Source: Paraspadella gotoi (lineage: Eukaryota; Chaetognatha). Taken from it: DNA of 64,000 nt. Below the pieces are notes generated by a model. It was not told where the DNA came from and did no database searches. It worked only from the letters and a program-made list of their open reading frames with translations. Shown piece by piece: positions 12,743 to 26,082 of the stretch. The stretch spans positions 5,631,221-5,695,220 of the forward strand of contig CM119268.1 in the NCBI GenBank assembly GCA_051294375.1, written 5' to 3'. The first letter of the stretch is position 1, and each line of letters begins with the position of its first letter. The translations under genes and the position numbers were made by a program.

Positions 12743-13869
12743 TTAAAAGTCTGAACAGAAAGGAGGTGGAGGGGATAGATTTTGTATGGGATAATTTATG
12801 ATTCGTTACTGTTGAGCGATAAGTTCAGCGATAGGTTGAGTGAATAAGTTTCGATTTTCGATTCGCGAAATTTTTGAATTGGAAATTCCTTTGATGAGTT
12901 CGACGGAAGAAAATATCAAGACTTCGACTCCGGAGAAAGAAAAGAATCTTACTCGTCATTTCTTTTCACATTTGATTATCGTTATAATCATAAGAATCAT
13001 CATCGTATTTATCATCATCATCATCATTGTCGTCATAATCACCATAAACGTCATCATCTTCATCATCGTCATTGCCTTCATCATCATCATCATCACCATC
13101 ATAACCATCATCATCTTCTTTATCGTCGTCGTCGTCGTCGTCGTCACCGTATCGTTAAAAGAAATGGAAATGTGTTTCTGAGGTTTATTTATACTCGCGA
13201 AAGAAAAAATAGAAAAAACGGGAAAAAAAAGAAAAAAACAGAAAAAAAAAACGTTTTAAAAGAAAAAAAAACCAACTCACCTTTTTTTCAAATTTCCGGC
13301 AAAATTTTAAAAAAAGTTTTTTTTCTGTTTTTTTTTTTTAATTTTTGTTCGTTTTCTTTTTTTAAGCCAAACTTTTTCTTCTTCTAACGTAAACTTTTGT
13401 TAAGATGAAGATGCTTCGCTTTATACTTTTCATGATTTATTCATTTTATTGTTTTTGTTGTTTTTTTAGTTATTAAGTTGTTTTTTTTATATTTTTGTTT
13501 TTTTATCCATCGGTTTCTTATGTCCGCCTCGTGAACTGTCGGAAAGAAAAAAAAAATGTTTTGTTTTGTGAACTGAAATATACAGAAATCCACGAGAAAT
13601 GTATTGGGGTGTGTGACGAGATTTCGTTCGTTCGTTCGTTCGTTCGTTCGTTCGTTCGTTCGTTGCGTTCGTTCGTTCGGTCGTTCGGTCGGTCTTCGGT
13701 TCGGTTCGTTCGTTCGTTCGTTCGTTCGTTCGTTCGTTCGTTCGTTCGTTCGTTTCGATCGATCTATCGTTCGCTTGTTGGTTTTCTTTTTTCTTTTCTT
13801 CCTTCCAACCTACGTTTGGTCGGTCAGTCGGTCGGCCGATCGGATGGAAAAAATGACCTCAAGGCTTTA

Positions 13870-13904
<35 letters not shown>
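12741..13904 (+). repeat. Flanking piece T (about 1.1 kb), copy 1
   Basis: Begins TATTTAAAAGTCTGAACAG and contains an ATC-rich tract (about 12,960-13,145), A- and T-rich homopolymer runs (13,200-13,510), a TTCG array (13,623-13,755) and a GGTCGGTCAGTCGG motif before a TAA run. Direct copies lie at 26,083-27,200, 48,371-49,470 and 62,096-63,145. Inverted copies lie at 19,620-20,778 and 41,944-43,122. Its hydrophobic Ile-rich frames come from the ATC repeats and shift frame between copies. Confidence 0.9.
13623..13755 (+). repeat. (TTCG)n tetranucleotide array with GGTC variants
   Basis: TTCG repeats interrupted by GGTC/GGTT variants. Each of the six T copies has a different length and variant order (19,740-19,880 and 42,055-42,180 inverted; 26,956-27,090; 49,233-49,363; 62,887-63,030), so it behaves like a VNTR or was assembled with errors. 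Confidence 0.95.
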
Positions 13905-13929
13905 NNNNNNNNNNNNNNNNNNNNNNNNN
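13905..13929. other. Assembly gap (25 N) at T/P junction
   Basis: The left flank ends in a TAA run. The right flank begins at the outermost end of arm P, not at the inverted P expected from the other copies, so two different repeat copies are probably joined here. Confidence 0.97.
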
Positions 13930-14310
13930 CCATTTTTATTAAAAATTTATACCAAATTTTTTGAATTTCATCTTCAATATTACATACTGCAATATGTAAT
14001 TAGATTAAAGCATTTCTATATACTAATTTGGATATAATATTAGAACTTTAATCTCATTTGCATATTGCAGTAAATCATAATTGAAGTGGAATTGAAACAA
14101 AAAATACTTAAATTCCAAATGTAATATGAAAATATCACAGCTAATTTCAAGATGAAAAGCACATAATCTAAATCTTTAACTTACTTATGATCGCACACTT
14201 TTGTAAAACTTTGTCATAATTCACTAATAATTTTTATTTAAAAAAAAACGGTAAGTCACAGCCAAACTATAAAAGCGTAGTAGTTATTATATGATAAAAC
14301 AGCGTGGACG

Positions 14311-14546
<236 letters not shown>

Positions 14547-14577
14547 ACGACGACAAGAAGCAACCTAAAACATTATA

Positions 14578-14607
14578 GAGCCTGACCGGCTTCGCCGGTC
14601 AAGGCTC
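14578..14607 (+). repeat. Strong hairpin (12-bp stem)
   Basis: GAGCC-T-GACCGGC-TTC-GCCGGTC-AA-GGCTC forms a 5 + 7 bp stem with a small internal loop. Related hairpins occur at the corresponding places 32,110-32,142 and 54,621-54,650 (with extra or missing single bases) and, badly degraded, near 35,418-35,455. The copy around 56,104 lacks it precisely between ATCG and CGTCGTC. Confidence 0.75.
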
Positions 14608-14998
14608 GATAATAAGCGAAAGAGAGACGAAAAAGTCAAAAGACAGAAACTTTTCAAATTGGAAGAATGTTACCAAAGCTTTAAATCTTTAAAAATCTTT
14701 AATCATTTAATTTTAATCTTTAATCTTTAATCTTTAATCTCTAAAAAAATCTTTAAAAAATCTTTTACAAATCTTTAACAGGGAGAGAGTTTTTCCGGTT
14801 GGCACTCCATTTCCGATGTAGTTTAAAGAATCCAGTTTGCAGTCGAATGGAGATCTTTGGGGAGTGACATCCCAGGGCAAAGTGGGTGTTCTGCGGGTCA
14901 AGGAGAAGTTGGACAAAAGGGTCCTGGTTGAAATTTGAGTAAAGAATTTTGGGCCGAGGAGACTTGTCGATGACTGATGAGGCCAATGAGTGAATGAG

Positions 14999-15031
<33 letters not shown>

Positions 15032-15327
15032 AACATTACATTAAGAGTAGATCTTATTTTAGTTCAAGTCAGAATCGTGTTTAATTCGACAGACGGACAA
15101 ACGGACTGAAAACAGACGGACGGAGGAACGGAAAGAGGTTGAAACAAAACAAATTAACAAAAGGCTGAGTGAGAGATTTCAAATTTCTTAAAATAGTTAC
15201 CATAGTCCATTTATGATTTTACAAAAAATGTAAATTGACACCAATGTTTACATCTCTCTCTCACTCTTTCCCTCCTTCCATCTTCTTTTCTTTTCTAGCC
15301 GCGCGCGCTCGGGTCGGCGCGCGAGAC

Positions 15328-15388
<61 letters not shown>

Positions 15389-15412
15389 GGAGAGAGAGAG
15401 AGAAGGACGCCG
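15328..15412 (+). repeat. (GA)n array beside a GC-rich GCGCGC motif
   Basis: GA dinucleotide array following GCCGCGCGCGCTCGGG; it is followed by a moderately GC-rich stretch (15,410-15,545) that is identical at about 37,635-37,770. CT arrays follow at about 15,560-15,660. Confidence 0.95.
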
Positions 15413-15659
15413 AAAAGGAGGAAAATCCTCCCGCGCTTCTTTTCCAGCTTTCGCGCGAATTCTCGACTTCCGGTTTATCGCGATTCGCGGCTTCGATAGA
15501 TTTTGTCGGAGACAGAATATTTTTATTATTTGTCCGTAAATAGATCGCCGATGAATTGATCTCTTCTCTCTCTCTCTCTCTCTCTCTCTTTTCCTCTCTC
15601 TCCTCTCCCTCTCTCTCTTCTCTCTCTCTCTCTTCTTCATCTCTCTCTCTCCCGTCCTC

Positions 15660-15790
15660 CCCTCTCTCGACTCCTTGAAATCGTGAACTATGACTTCGTT
15701 AAATTCGAATGGATCTAATCGAACTTCGTTAAATCCGTATGTCACTTAATCGAACATTCGCTCCACGGAAAGCGGCTTTTTCTAATCAAT
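15660..15790 (+). repeat. AACTTCGTTAAATC-type short tandem repeat
   Basis: Imperfect units of about 30 bp containing AACTTCGTTAAAT plus ATGGCATCTAATCG. The tandem is clearest at 37,883-37,980 (three units) and inverted at 33,480-33,545. Confidence 0.8.
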
Positions 15791-16439
15791 ACACTCTCAC
15801 CAATGGGCGCGAAACTTTTGAATCAATTCAAAAGATAAATCAAATTTATTTGGAGAATTTTTTCCGCATAAATCAAAATAATCTTTTTCCCCGTATTAAA
15901 TCGCATCGCCCCCCATAAATCCGATTTAAAAAAAAGTTAAACCCGGAGCATCTAGCTGTCTAACAGTGGTTAAAAAATTTAAAAAAAAAAAAAAATAGTT
16001 TAAGAATAAGATCAGATGCAAAAAATTATTTCTATCACAATTCGTTTATACGATCTAGTGTTGTCAATACAAGTGGTCATTTTGTTTTTTAATTTAATTT
16101 TCTTTTTTCAGTTAAAATATATAATTTGAGATTTTAAAAAAATAAAATTCTTTCTTTAAACATTTTATTTTTAATGTTTTGTACAGAAAACGAAAGTTGT
16201 AAAAAACAACTTAGATTGATTTAAGAAAAAAAAAGCTCAAACTTTAAGATAAGGAATGTCAATAGTTTTTAAGTGTAATAATATTACGAGAAATATGTCA
16301 TAGAGAAAACAGATAACACATGATCACTTTCTTTCGCTTTTTTTCTATTCTTCTCTCTCTTTTCTCGGTCTCAACAACAGTTGAGTCCCTAATAACGCTC
16401 TGTCTCTCCATTAGAGCATGAAGTCCGCCGCGACAAACT

Positions 16440-16645
16440 CTCTACTCCTCTCTCTCTCTCTCTCTCCTCTCTCTCTTTCTCTCTCCTCTCGTCTCTCTCA
16501 TCCTACTCTCTCTTCTCTCTCTCTCTCTCTCTCGATGAAACTACTTTAACTGCCGCGCTCAGTCCGCACCCGACGGTCAGCGTGGGGTGACATTGATTTA
16601 ATCTCTTTTCGTCGCCCTCGCTTCTCCCTCCCTTCTCCTTCCTCT

Positions 16646-16683
<38 letters not shown>

Positions 16684-16798
16684 CCCTCTCCCTCTTTCTC
16701 TCATTTTGTGCCACGGAATCGCTTCGAATTTTCCCTTCGTTTTCGCTTTGGTTTTGGTTAGATTCGCCTTAAAATCGCCTCATGACTTTTCTGGCGGG

Positions 16799-16842
<44 letters not shown>

Positions 16843-16988
16843 CGAGAGAGATTGAAGGGAGGAGAGAGAGAGAAGAGAGAGAGAGAGAGGAGAAGGAGAG
16901 AGAGAGAGAAGAGAGAAGAAAGAACACAGAGAGAGAAACAGAGAGAGGAGAGAGAGAGAGAGAGAGAGAGACACAGAGAGAGCAAGGA

Positions 16989-17019
<31 letters not shown>

Positions 17020-17022
17020 AGA
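16440..17022 (+). repeat. CT arrays followed by GA array (potential fold-back)
   Basis: CT runs at 16,440-16,535 and 16,640-16,690 are followed by GA runs at 16,800-17,022, separated by a non-repetitive segment with CACGGAATCGCTTCG. Opposed CT and GA arrays can pair. Counterparts lie at 29,735-30,340, 38,555-39,160 and 52,076-52,685. Confidence 0.9.
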
Positions 17023-17344
17023 TGAATAAATTGATTAAAACAATGTATTAGGAATTACAAATACTAAGACAAATAGACAAAGACAAAAACTCAAATGAAA
17101 ACCCATGCATATATAAACATGTCGGAGTTTTTGTTATAAACTGAAAACGATAAAACAACAACAAGGGAATCTCTTGAGAAAAACCAAGGAAATAATATCG
17201 AAAGAAAAACCAAAAAAAAAAAAATCCAAATTCCCAAAATCCGCTTCTTTTTTCTGCTTTGGGTGTTGACAAAATTTTTTTTTCCATTTTTGATCTTTCT
17301 TCTTCAATTTCTTTTTTGCTTTAATTTCGGCTCTAAATTTGTCT

Positions 17345-17536
17345 GCCTCCATCGTCATCGTCGTTGTCGTCGTCGTCATAACCGTCGTTGTCGTTTATTG
17401 TCGCACATTTTTCAAATAGAAAACAAATTTGTCTGATTCGTTCGTTCGTATCTTCGTCGTCGTCGTCTTCGTCATCGTCTACTAGGGTTTGGGATTGTGG
17501 CGGGATTGACCTTTTTCCCCGTCGTCGTCGTCCGTC

Positions 17537-17568
<32 letters not shown>

Positions 17569-17970
17569 TCTTCTGTCTTGAAATTATCTTCATCGCAAAC
17601 AAAATTTTTTTCGTCCCACAAAATATTTTTTTCTTCTTATTTCTGTCGTCGTCGTCATCATCATCATCATCATCGTCAGCATCATCACAATCATCAATCA
17701 TCATCATCAGTGTCATCAGCGTCATCTCTTGTATCCATCATCCATATCTTATTCTCGTCAATGACGTTTTATTTCTACAAAAATTATCATCAACAACATC
17801 ATTGTTGTTCATCATTATCTTTCCTAATGTTTTAGGTTCAATCTATACCAGTCATCAATTCGGTCATAATTGATGTCATCTCGTCGTCAGCGTCACGGTC
17901 GTTATTATCATCATCGTCGCTGTCATCTTTCTCCTCACTGTCATCTTCTTCATCATCGTCGTCGTCCATT
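17345..17970 (+). repeat. GTC/ATC trinucleotide arrays
   Basis: Alternating GTC (17,440-17,570, 17,645-17,660) and ATC/CATCAT-rich tracts (17,655-17,960). His/Ser-rich and Asp-rich frames here are translations of the arrays. Confidence 0.9.
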
Positions 17971-18359
17971 TTTTCTTTCCAAAATCGACACATGTTTCTG
18001 GTTTTTACGCTTCGTTTGGATCAAGAAGAATGTGGAGCTCAAAAGTTCATAGATGAGGGCATAAAAACAGAGACGTTTGTGTCATTAACATCTAATCATC
18101 ATCATCATCGATATCATCGATTCATAATCTACATCATCATTTTTATCATTATATCAATTAATCGTAATCATAATAATTAAAAATGCCTCATTTTTTGTTG
18201 TAATTTAAATTTTTTATCCTCTTCTTCCCTCCTTTTCGTTGAATTAGTCGTGATCAGTGACGAAAAAACCTACAAAACATCCTTCGGATCAAATTAACTA
18301 ATTTATTAATTTAAATTATTATGAAATTGGTAACAAACCAATATAAAAATTATCCATTC

Positions 18360-19440
18360 ATTTAATATAAGCTATCCTTGTCCCTGATTTGGACAGGCTT
18401 TGGTGGTTTTAGGCCTCCATCACACTACTTACAAGATAATAACAAAGCAGGTTTCTGCAAGCTTTCAATCAAAGACTCTCTCACAGTCTTATTATTCACT
18501 CCCAGTGAACCTTGCTTCCCTATCCATGAAGTGGTATAATATTTCAAAGAATATTTTTTATTTATTGTAATTAAACAATAAAAAGGAAACAATCGCGCGA
18601 GAAATTAACGCCGCGGCATCTCTGGAGGGGCTTTCCTTACATTGACCTATTCGGGCGAGAGCCGAGCTGGTCTTATTACCCAGCTATTCAACCAGCAAGG
18701 AGGTCAGCTAGGTAAGGAACTAAGGAGCAACATCGCAGAGACACAGGTTTCCGATTCTGGAAGGTTAAGTTTCTCTTTTTATCTAGAGAGCTTTCTGCCC
18801 CACCCAAAATTTTGGTTGACTTGGATACTTATCAAGCCTTTGGTCCAATTAGTTTGGACATGAAAGGACCGTGTTTTCGAGAATGTTTGCTTATTGATAT
18901 AGTCAGTTCGCCGGCATTCAATCGATCAGTTTACATGTTTCAACGAGAGATTTTTAACTTTTAAAAAATTTAGCGATTAGTTGGTATAACGAAGATGTAA
19001 ATGAGATAGAGAAATTAAATGGTTAATTTGTAATTGTTTCATGTTTTACTTTTTATTTTTTCTTAAATTTAGATTCCGAGACCTATAATTAGGGGTGGCC
19101 TATCACAGAATTTCAATTTAGCATTATCAATAATAAGTAGAATACTTACGCCTAATTTTACGCCGACAATGAAATAATTATAATATATATATTATATTTT
19201 TCTCTTTCACTTGCTTTTTCTCTCTTTTTCTCTTCTTTCTTCTACCTTTTCCTTTACTTTCTTCCTCTCCTTCCTCGTAAATCTTCTTCTTCTTCCCTCA
19301 TCTCCTTCCCCCTTTTCGCCACCTTTTCTGACGTCCGAGTTTCGAATTTTGGCGCCAACTCGAAGTGCACCTAACGCCTCGCGAGTTTCGGCATCTGCGT
19401 GGGCACCTCCACTGCCGTTACGCCCTGGTTGCACCTGAAA
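18360..19440 (+). other. Most complex (non-simple) stretch of arm P, function unknown
   Basis: About 1.1 kb without microsatellites, containing one copy of the 80-bp module (18,474-18,556) and a GCTGG...CCAGC hairpin (about 18,667-18,685). It is kept, with indels, at 27,360-28,440 and 49,625-50,700 (inverted) and 40,580-41,760. All six frames are interrupted. It is the best place for a unique probe of the repeat. Confidence 0.6.
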
Positions 19441-19489
19441 ATCTCATATCCTTTGTTTGTAATGATTCAGACTTTTAATATTGCTTCCT

Positions 19490-19527
19490 TATTATTTTTA
19501 TTATTATTATTATTATTATTATATTTA

Positions 19528-19619
<92 letters not shown>
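19490..19619 (+). repeat. (ATT)n array at P/T junction
   Basis: ATT trinucleotide array separating arm P from inverted T. It appears as (TAA)n at 27,200-27,330, 49,475-49,595 and 63,145-63,265. Confidence 0.96.
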
Positions 19620-19622
<3 letters not shown>

Positions 19623-20778
19623 TTAAAGCCTTGAGGTCATTTTTTTCCATCCGATCGGCCGACCGACTGACCGACCAAACGTGTAGGTTGGAAGAGAAGA
19701 AAAAAAAAAGAAAACCAACAAGCGAAACGATAGATCGATACGAACGAACGAACGAACGAACGAACGAACGAACGAACGACGACGACCGACCCGACCGAAC
19801 GACCGAACGACGAACGAACGAACGAACGAACGAACGAACGAACGAACGAACGACGAACGAACGAACAACGAACGAACGAACCGAGCACATCTCGTCACAC
19901 ACCCAATACATTTCTCGTGGATTTCTGGTATATTTCAGTTCACAAAAACAAAACATTTTTTTTTCTTTCCGACAGTTCACGAGGCGGACATAAGAAACCA
20001 TGGTAAAAAAACAATATAAAAAAAAACACTTAATAACTAAAAACAATAAAATGAATAAATCATGAAAAGTATAAAGCGAAGCATCTCATCTTAACAAAAG
20101 TTTACGTTAGAAGAAGAAAAAGTTTGGCTTAAAAAAAGAAAACAGAACAAAAATTAAAAAAACAAAAACAGAAAAAAACTTTTTTTAAAATTTGCCGGAA
20201 ATTTTGAAAAAAGGTGAGTTGGTTTTTTTTTTCTTTTAAAACGTTTTTTTTTTTCTGTTTTTTTCTTTTTTTTTTCCCGTTTTTTCTATTTTTTTTTCGC
20301 GAGTATAAAATAAACCTCAGAAACACATTTTCCATTTCTTTTAACGATACGGTGACGACGACGCGAACGACGCCACGACGATAAAGAAGATGATGATGGT
20401 TATATGATGGTGATATGATGATGATGAAGGCAATGACGATGATAGAAGATGATGACGTTATTATGGTGATTATGACGACAATGAATGATGATGATGATAA
20501 ATAACGATGATGATTCTTATGTATTATAACGATAATCAAATGTGAAAAGAAATGACGAGTAAGATTCTTTTCTTTCTTCCGGAGTCGAAGTCTTGATATT
20601 TTCTCGTCACACGTCAACTCATCAAAGGAATTTCCAATTAAAAATTTCGCGCGAATCGAAAATCGAAACTTATTCACATCAACCTATCGCTGAACTTATC
20701 GCTCAACAGTAAGCGAATCATAATTAATCCGCATAAAAAATTATCCCTCCACCTCTTTCTCTGTTCAGACTTTTAAAT
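19620..20778 (-). repeat. Piece T, inverted (left side of complete copy)
   Basis: Reverse complement of 12,741-13,880. It begins with CCTTGAGGTCA and ends at CTGTTCAGACTTTTAAATA next to a GA array. Single-base indels separate it from the direct copies. Confidence 0.92.
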
Positions 20779-20792
20779 ACGAAGAGAGAGAG

Positions 20793-20841
<49 letters not shown>

Positions 20842-20856
20842 AGAGAGAGAGAGAGA

Positions 20857-20890
<34 letters not shown>
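20779..20890. repeat. (GA)n array between inverted T and core
   Basis: Interrupted GA array, the mirror counterpart of the CT array on the other side of the core (25,881-26,082). Confidence 0.95.
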
Positions 20891-21125
20891 ATTGGAGTGA
20901 GAGTGGGCGTGACATCACATTGAAAGTGGGCGTGGCCCCCCGTGAAAGTAGGCGTGGTTCCGTCGTCGGCGGAATCCTCGTGAAAACCACCTTTTACGAT
21001 TCTGTGAGAATTCTCTCGCTTTCTTTCTTTCTTTCTTGCTTGCTTGCTTGCTTGCTTGCTTTTTTTCTTGCTTGCTTTCTTTCTTTCTTTCTTCTTTCTT
21101 TCTTTCTTTCTCTTTCTTTCTTTCT

Positions 21126-21169
<44 letters not shown>

Positions 21170-23839
21170 TTTTTTCTTTCTATCTTTCTTTCTTTCTTCT
21201 TTTTTTTTTTTCTTTCTATTCCTTTCTCATTCTCTTTTCTTCTTTCTTTCTTTCTTCTCTTTCTTTCTTTCTTTCTTTCTTTTCCTTTCTTTCTTTCTTT
21301 CTTTCTTTTCTTTCTTTCTCTCTGGATTACACCACTCAAATTCACCAAGAGAACTGCAGCTGAAGGCAGAAACACAAAAAAAATATCTTCTTTCTATTTC
21401 GGTGAGAAAATTTGATGCTCAGCAACTCACAGATTTACGTATTCACTAAATTTTGACAAACTATTTATTTTACAAAGTTCTTAAATTCATTACAACGGAA
21501 TAAAGTAAGAAATCAGTAGGCAGAGGTGGTCGAGATATAAAAAAATTGGAAGCAAATAAGATAAATCAACTTATTTAGAGAATATTAAAAAAAATTGTTT
21601 AATTTGTAAACAATACTAAATGGAATTTCACACTTAAGGTAAAGTTTGAACAAATAAAATAAATTAATTTTTTTTTCGAGCATCGTAAGATGTTTAAGAA
21701 ATTCGATGAGCTGATTTTTTATTTTCTTTCTGACTTCATGGAGACTCAAGATTTCACTCGGTTATTCGTAGCTGTGTCTCTCTTTTATTACATTCGACGC
21801 TATTTCGTTCGTTATATTTACAAAAGTTTTTTGCTAATATTTATTGTCGCCGCGGTTGTCCTCATCGCTGTTGTCGTTGTTGTCGTTGTTGATCGTCCTC
21901 GTCGTAACTCCCGCTGGTGATGCCCCGGTTCTTCTCGATGTCAATGTTGTTTGTTGTCGTTTGTTGTTGTTGTTGTTGTGGATATCGTCGCGTCGCGTCT
22001 CGTCGTCTGTGTTGTTCCCATGTTTTTTTTTTTCGTCTCCACCTTTATTCGGTGGGAGTTCCTCGAGATGAGCAGAAGAATAGCGCGAGGGGAGGAAAGG
22101 AAAGAAGAAAGAGAAAGTAGGAAAGAAAAAGAGAGGAAAGGAAAGAGAAGAGGAGGAAAGGAAAGTGAAAGGAAATAGAAAGAGAAAAGAAAGATAAAAT
22201 GGAGAAGAGGAAAAATAAAATCAGAAGGAAAGAGATGAAGGAAAAGTGAGAGGCAACGGAAGACAGAGAGAAGAGGGAGGAGAATTAGAAAGGTAAGATA
22301 TTAAGATGAACCAAAGAAAAGAAAAGAAGGAAGAACATAAAAAAAAGAAAAAATTAGAGATGGAAGATATGAAGATGAACCAAAGGAAGAATAGAAGGAA
22401 GAGAGAAGAAAGAGTAAAAAAGAGAAGAAAATAGAAAAAAAAGAGCGAGAAAATGATAGGATACTGGAAGAGAAGTTAGAATATGAAAATAAATTAGAGA
22501 TAAGAAAACGTGAGAAGGAAAAAAGAAAAAGAAGTAAAAAGTCAAACGAGAATCGTTGTTGTTGTTGTCCTCGTTCTGCCGTCGCCAGAGATACCGAGGT
22601 CTCACTGAAAACCCGTAAGGTTTCGCTATGTCGTCGTCTTGTCGAAGAAAAGAAGGTCATAACTTGTCCAGTAGAGTGAAGCACTGGGGAACATACTTTG
22701 TCCAGTGTCTAAACTTCAAATTGAGGGACTGAGGAGGAAAGAGCTCTTTTATTAATTGTAGGTGTGAAAGAAGTGATAAAGTAAGTGTGAGATTGGAAGT
22801 GAATGCGGGAGAGAGTTTCCGAAGATGTGATTCGTAGAAAAGGTGTGAAAGTTGCGAAAAAGAAGGAAGACGTAATTGCAATGGAGACACGACGACGACG
22901 ACGATGACTACGACGACGACGGCTCCAATGAAGACATTGAGGACGACGTGTACAACGACGACAATGAGGATGACATTAAAACGACGACGACAATGAGGAC
23001 GACGACTACGAAGACGCAATCGCAATAAATTGAATCTCATAAACTGAATCGTGAAAAAAAAGGAACAAGTTACATCGACAGCTTCGCCGCCCCACTTCTC
23101 TTCTGGCCCCGTGTCATAAAAACTACTATCATGGTTACAAGATAAGGATCTATAAAATTACAATATCTGTGATTTAGATCAGGAAAGTATATTCTGTTCG
23201 TTGAAAGTGTATATTTCTTGTTGACATTAGAATTAATTTCCTCATGAGGTTATTTTCGAAAAGTTTCTCAGCAGTAGCAAAGTGAAAAATACACGATTTG
23301 AGAGAGAAAAGTAAATTTTGAGAGAAACACAGAGATTAAAAAGCGGAAAGAGGTTCAAAATAATAATAATAAAAATAATATTGGATAAAATAAGACTCTC
23401 TCAGTCTCGTTTTATTCACTCCCAGAGTACCTGGCTTCCCTATCAATGAAGTGGTATAATATTTCAAAGAATGTTTTCAATTGTAAGAAAAGACCACTCC
23501 GATATTGTTCTCCAATCATTGAATCAAATAACCAAATTGAATTTTTTTTTCCAGACCAATTCCATCCTTTATCCAACCACCGATCTCAAAAAACCCATTG
23601 CAAAATAAAATCCCTGACCACCATCTGCAACGATCAACGCTGATTCAAAGTCGATAGAACCGGCGAAATCTCGAGAGATGGAATTCGAAAATCTGAAGGA
23701 AAGGAAAAACGAGGAAAGAGATCATTTGTAGATTAAAGGAAAACGATCAGGTTCTTGACGACGACGACGACGATGACGAAAGACGACGACGACGATGCGA
23801 TTAAGAGAAGATAATGACAAAGACGACTATCATGATGAA

Positions 23840-23872
<33 letters not shown>

Positions 23873-23995
23873 GTTGTGATTATGAAGAAGATTAAATGAC
23901 GAAAGAAGACTATGATGATGAGATGACGACGATGACGAAGACGACGACGACGACGAAGTTGTGATTATGAAGAACATAATGTCAGAGAAGACTAG

Positions 23996-24028
<33 letters not shown>

Positions 24029-24255
24029 CGACGACGAAGACGATGAGAATGATGCTAGCGAAGAATATGATCACGACAAAGACTACGACGACGACGACGA
24101 TGACGAAGACAAAGAAAGGCGACGATGATGAAAACGACGACGACGATGCAGCAATATCAAACATGAGCAACTCACAAATTGGTGTCACAAAATTTCTATG
24201 ATAAAACCTCATAAAATTTCATGAAAAATTTTCTGAATCTGGCCTCTCTGCTCTG

Positions 24256-24332
<77 letters not shown>

Positions 24333-25880
24333 TGCTCAAGAGAGGGCGGATTAAAATTCGGCGGAGTCTCCGACGCTGTCGACTTAGAGAAGAAGAGAGG
24401 AGAGAAGAAAGAAAAGAAAAGAGAGAGAGAGAAAAGAAGAAGAGAGAGAAAGAAAAAAATAAGAAAAAGCAAAAGAAAAAAGATAAAGAAGAAGAGAAAG
24501 AAAAAAGTAAGAAAAAGGCAAAAAGAAAAGAAGAAGAGAAGAAGAAAAAAGAATAAAAAAAAAAGGCAAAAAGAAAAAGAATAAAAAAGAAATAAGCAAA
24601 AAGAAAGAAAAAAGAAAAGAAAGAAAGAAGAAGAGAATTAGAAAAAAAGCAAAGGGCAAAATGAAAAGAAGAAAAAAAAATAAGCAAAAGAAAAAAAAAA
24701 AATGAAAAAAAAAAAAAAGAGGAAAAGAAAAATGGAAAAAAAGGAGAAGAAAAAAAAAAAAAGAAAAAAAGAAAAAAAAGAGAAAAGAAGAAAGAATGGA
24801 AGAATGAAAAAGATAAAAAGAAAAAAAGGAAAGACTAAAGTATAAAAAATAAAATGACTAAAAAACTAAAGTGACCATTTTAGCTCATAGCAAATCAAAT
24901 AATATTAACAATTGACAAAGCGTTCAACTACTTATGTCCACGAATTCCAAATAATTACATAATTTGTGAGAAAACAAAATCATTCAATCAAGACGAAAGA
25001 AAATCCTAACTCCCCCCTGCACCCCCCTTCCCTCAAAATATCTTCCTACTCCTCTTTCTTTTTTTTTTCTTCCTCCGATTTCATCGCCTACATTTTCTGG
25101 GTCACTGGGTCCAACAGGATCCATAAATCTGCAATTGCAATCCGGTCGCGGATTCTCTAGTCACGTGACAACCAAGTTGGCCTTTCGGGGATTTCTGGCG
25201 TCGCCGAAGCCACTGATGCGTTTGATTTCGTCCATGAGCGGATTGGCGTTGATCTTCCGGGGAAATTGTCGCCGTCGAAGGAGGCAAAAGTCATTGGCCA
25301 CATGGAATAAGTAGCCGTTTCAACTGATTTACTTGAGTCAAAATAATTCTAAGTAACTCGAGAGATTTTATCCAAAAAAGATTTCAAGTTGCCAAAGTCG
25401 CGTAAAAAAAAAAGAGGCAATGGCATCAATCATTCATTAGATTTCAGGCTTCATTGCTTCCCGTCAATGACGTAAATAAAAGAAAAAAAGTGGCAACGAG
25501 GACGGCCTCCGTCTTTCGGGGATTTCTGGCGACGCCTAGGCATTGATGGCTTTTCTGGCGTCGATGAAGGACGGAAACGACAAGAGAAAAAAGCGTCGAG
25601 GCCGTAAAAACCGGAAGCGAAAGAGACGCAAGGGAACTTGGGTTTTTTTTGTGTGTGGATGTGGAGGAAAGGGTCGGCCTTGTCTTTGCCATTTTATTCT
25701 TACGTCGTCGTCGTCGTTTGTCATGGTCCGTTGTTGTTGTCGTATCGTTGTTGTCATCGTTGTCGTCCTTGGTCGTCATTGTAATTTAGCGTCCAACTAA
25801 ATCGATCATATTGTTTATCAATGTCGTTTTCGAATTTTTGATTTTTCCGATGTTTTTCGCACGAATCCTTTGTTTTTTAA
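20891..25880 (+). mobile_element. Core K, copy 2 (in complete composite)
   Basis: Same order of sub-elements as 7,709-12,541. Differences seen by eye are mainly one-base insertions and deletions, with a more interrupted CTTT array (21,014-21,320). It is flanked by inverted T on the left and direct T on the right, so core orientation is the only asymmetric feature of the composite. No coding capacity recognised. Confidence 0.6.
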
Positions 25881-25929
25881 TATCTCTCTCTCTCTCTCCT
25901 AATCTCTCTCTCTCTCTCTCTCTCTCCCT

Positions 25930-25998
<69 letters not shown>

Positions 25999-25999
25999 C

Positions 26000-26034
<35 letters not shown>

Positions 26035-26041
26035 CCTCTCT

Positions 26042-26077
<36 letters not shown>

Positions 26078-26082
26078 CTCTC
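25881..26082 (+). repeat. (CT)n array at right edge of core copy 2
   Basis: CT dinucleotide array with CCTAAT, CCCT and CTTC interruptions, matching 48,179-48,370. Confidence 0.95.

Noticed and set aside
12840-13181. Small membrane-protein-like frame starting MNKFRF in piece T
   Set aside because: The hydrophobic part is the translation of ATC repeats, and the frame diverges within about 10 codons in the copies at 20,677, 48,469 and 62,131.
18642-18863. 73-codon frame in the complex part of arm P
   Set aside because: It is not open in the inverted and direct arm copies and has no recognisable motif, although noise in those copies leaves some doubt.
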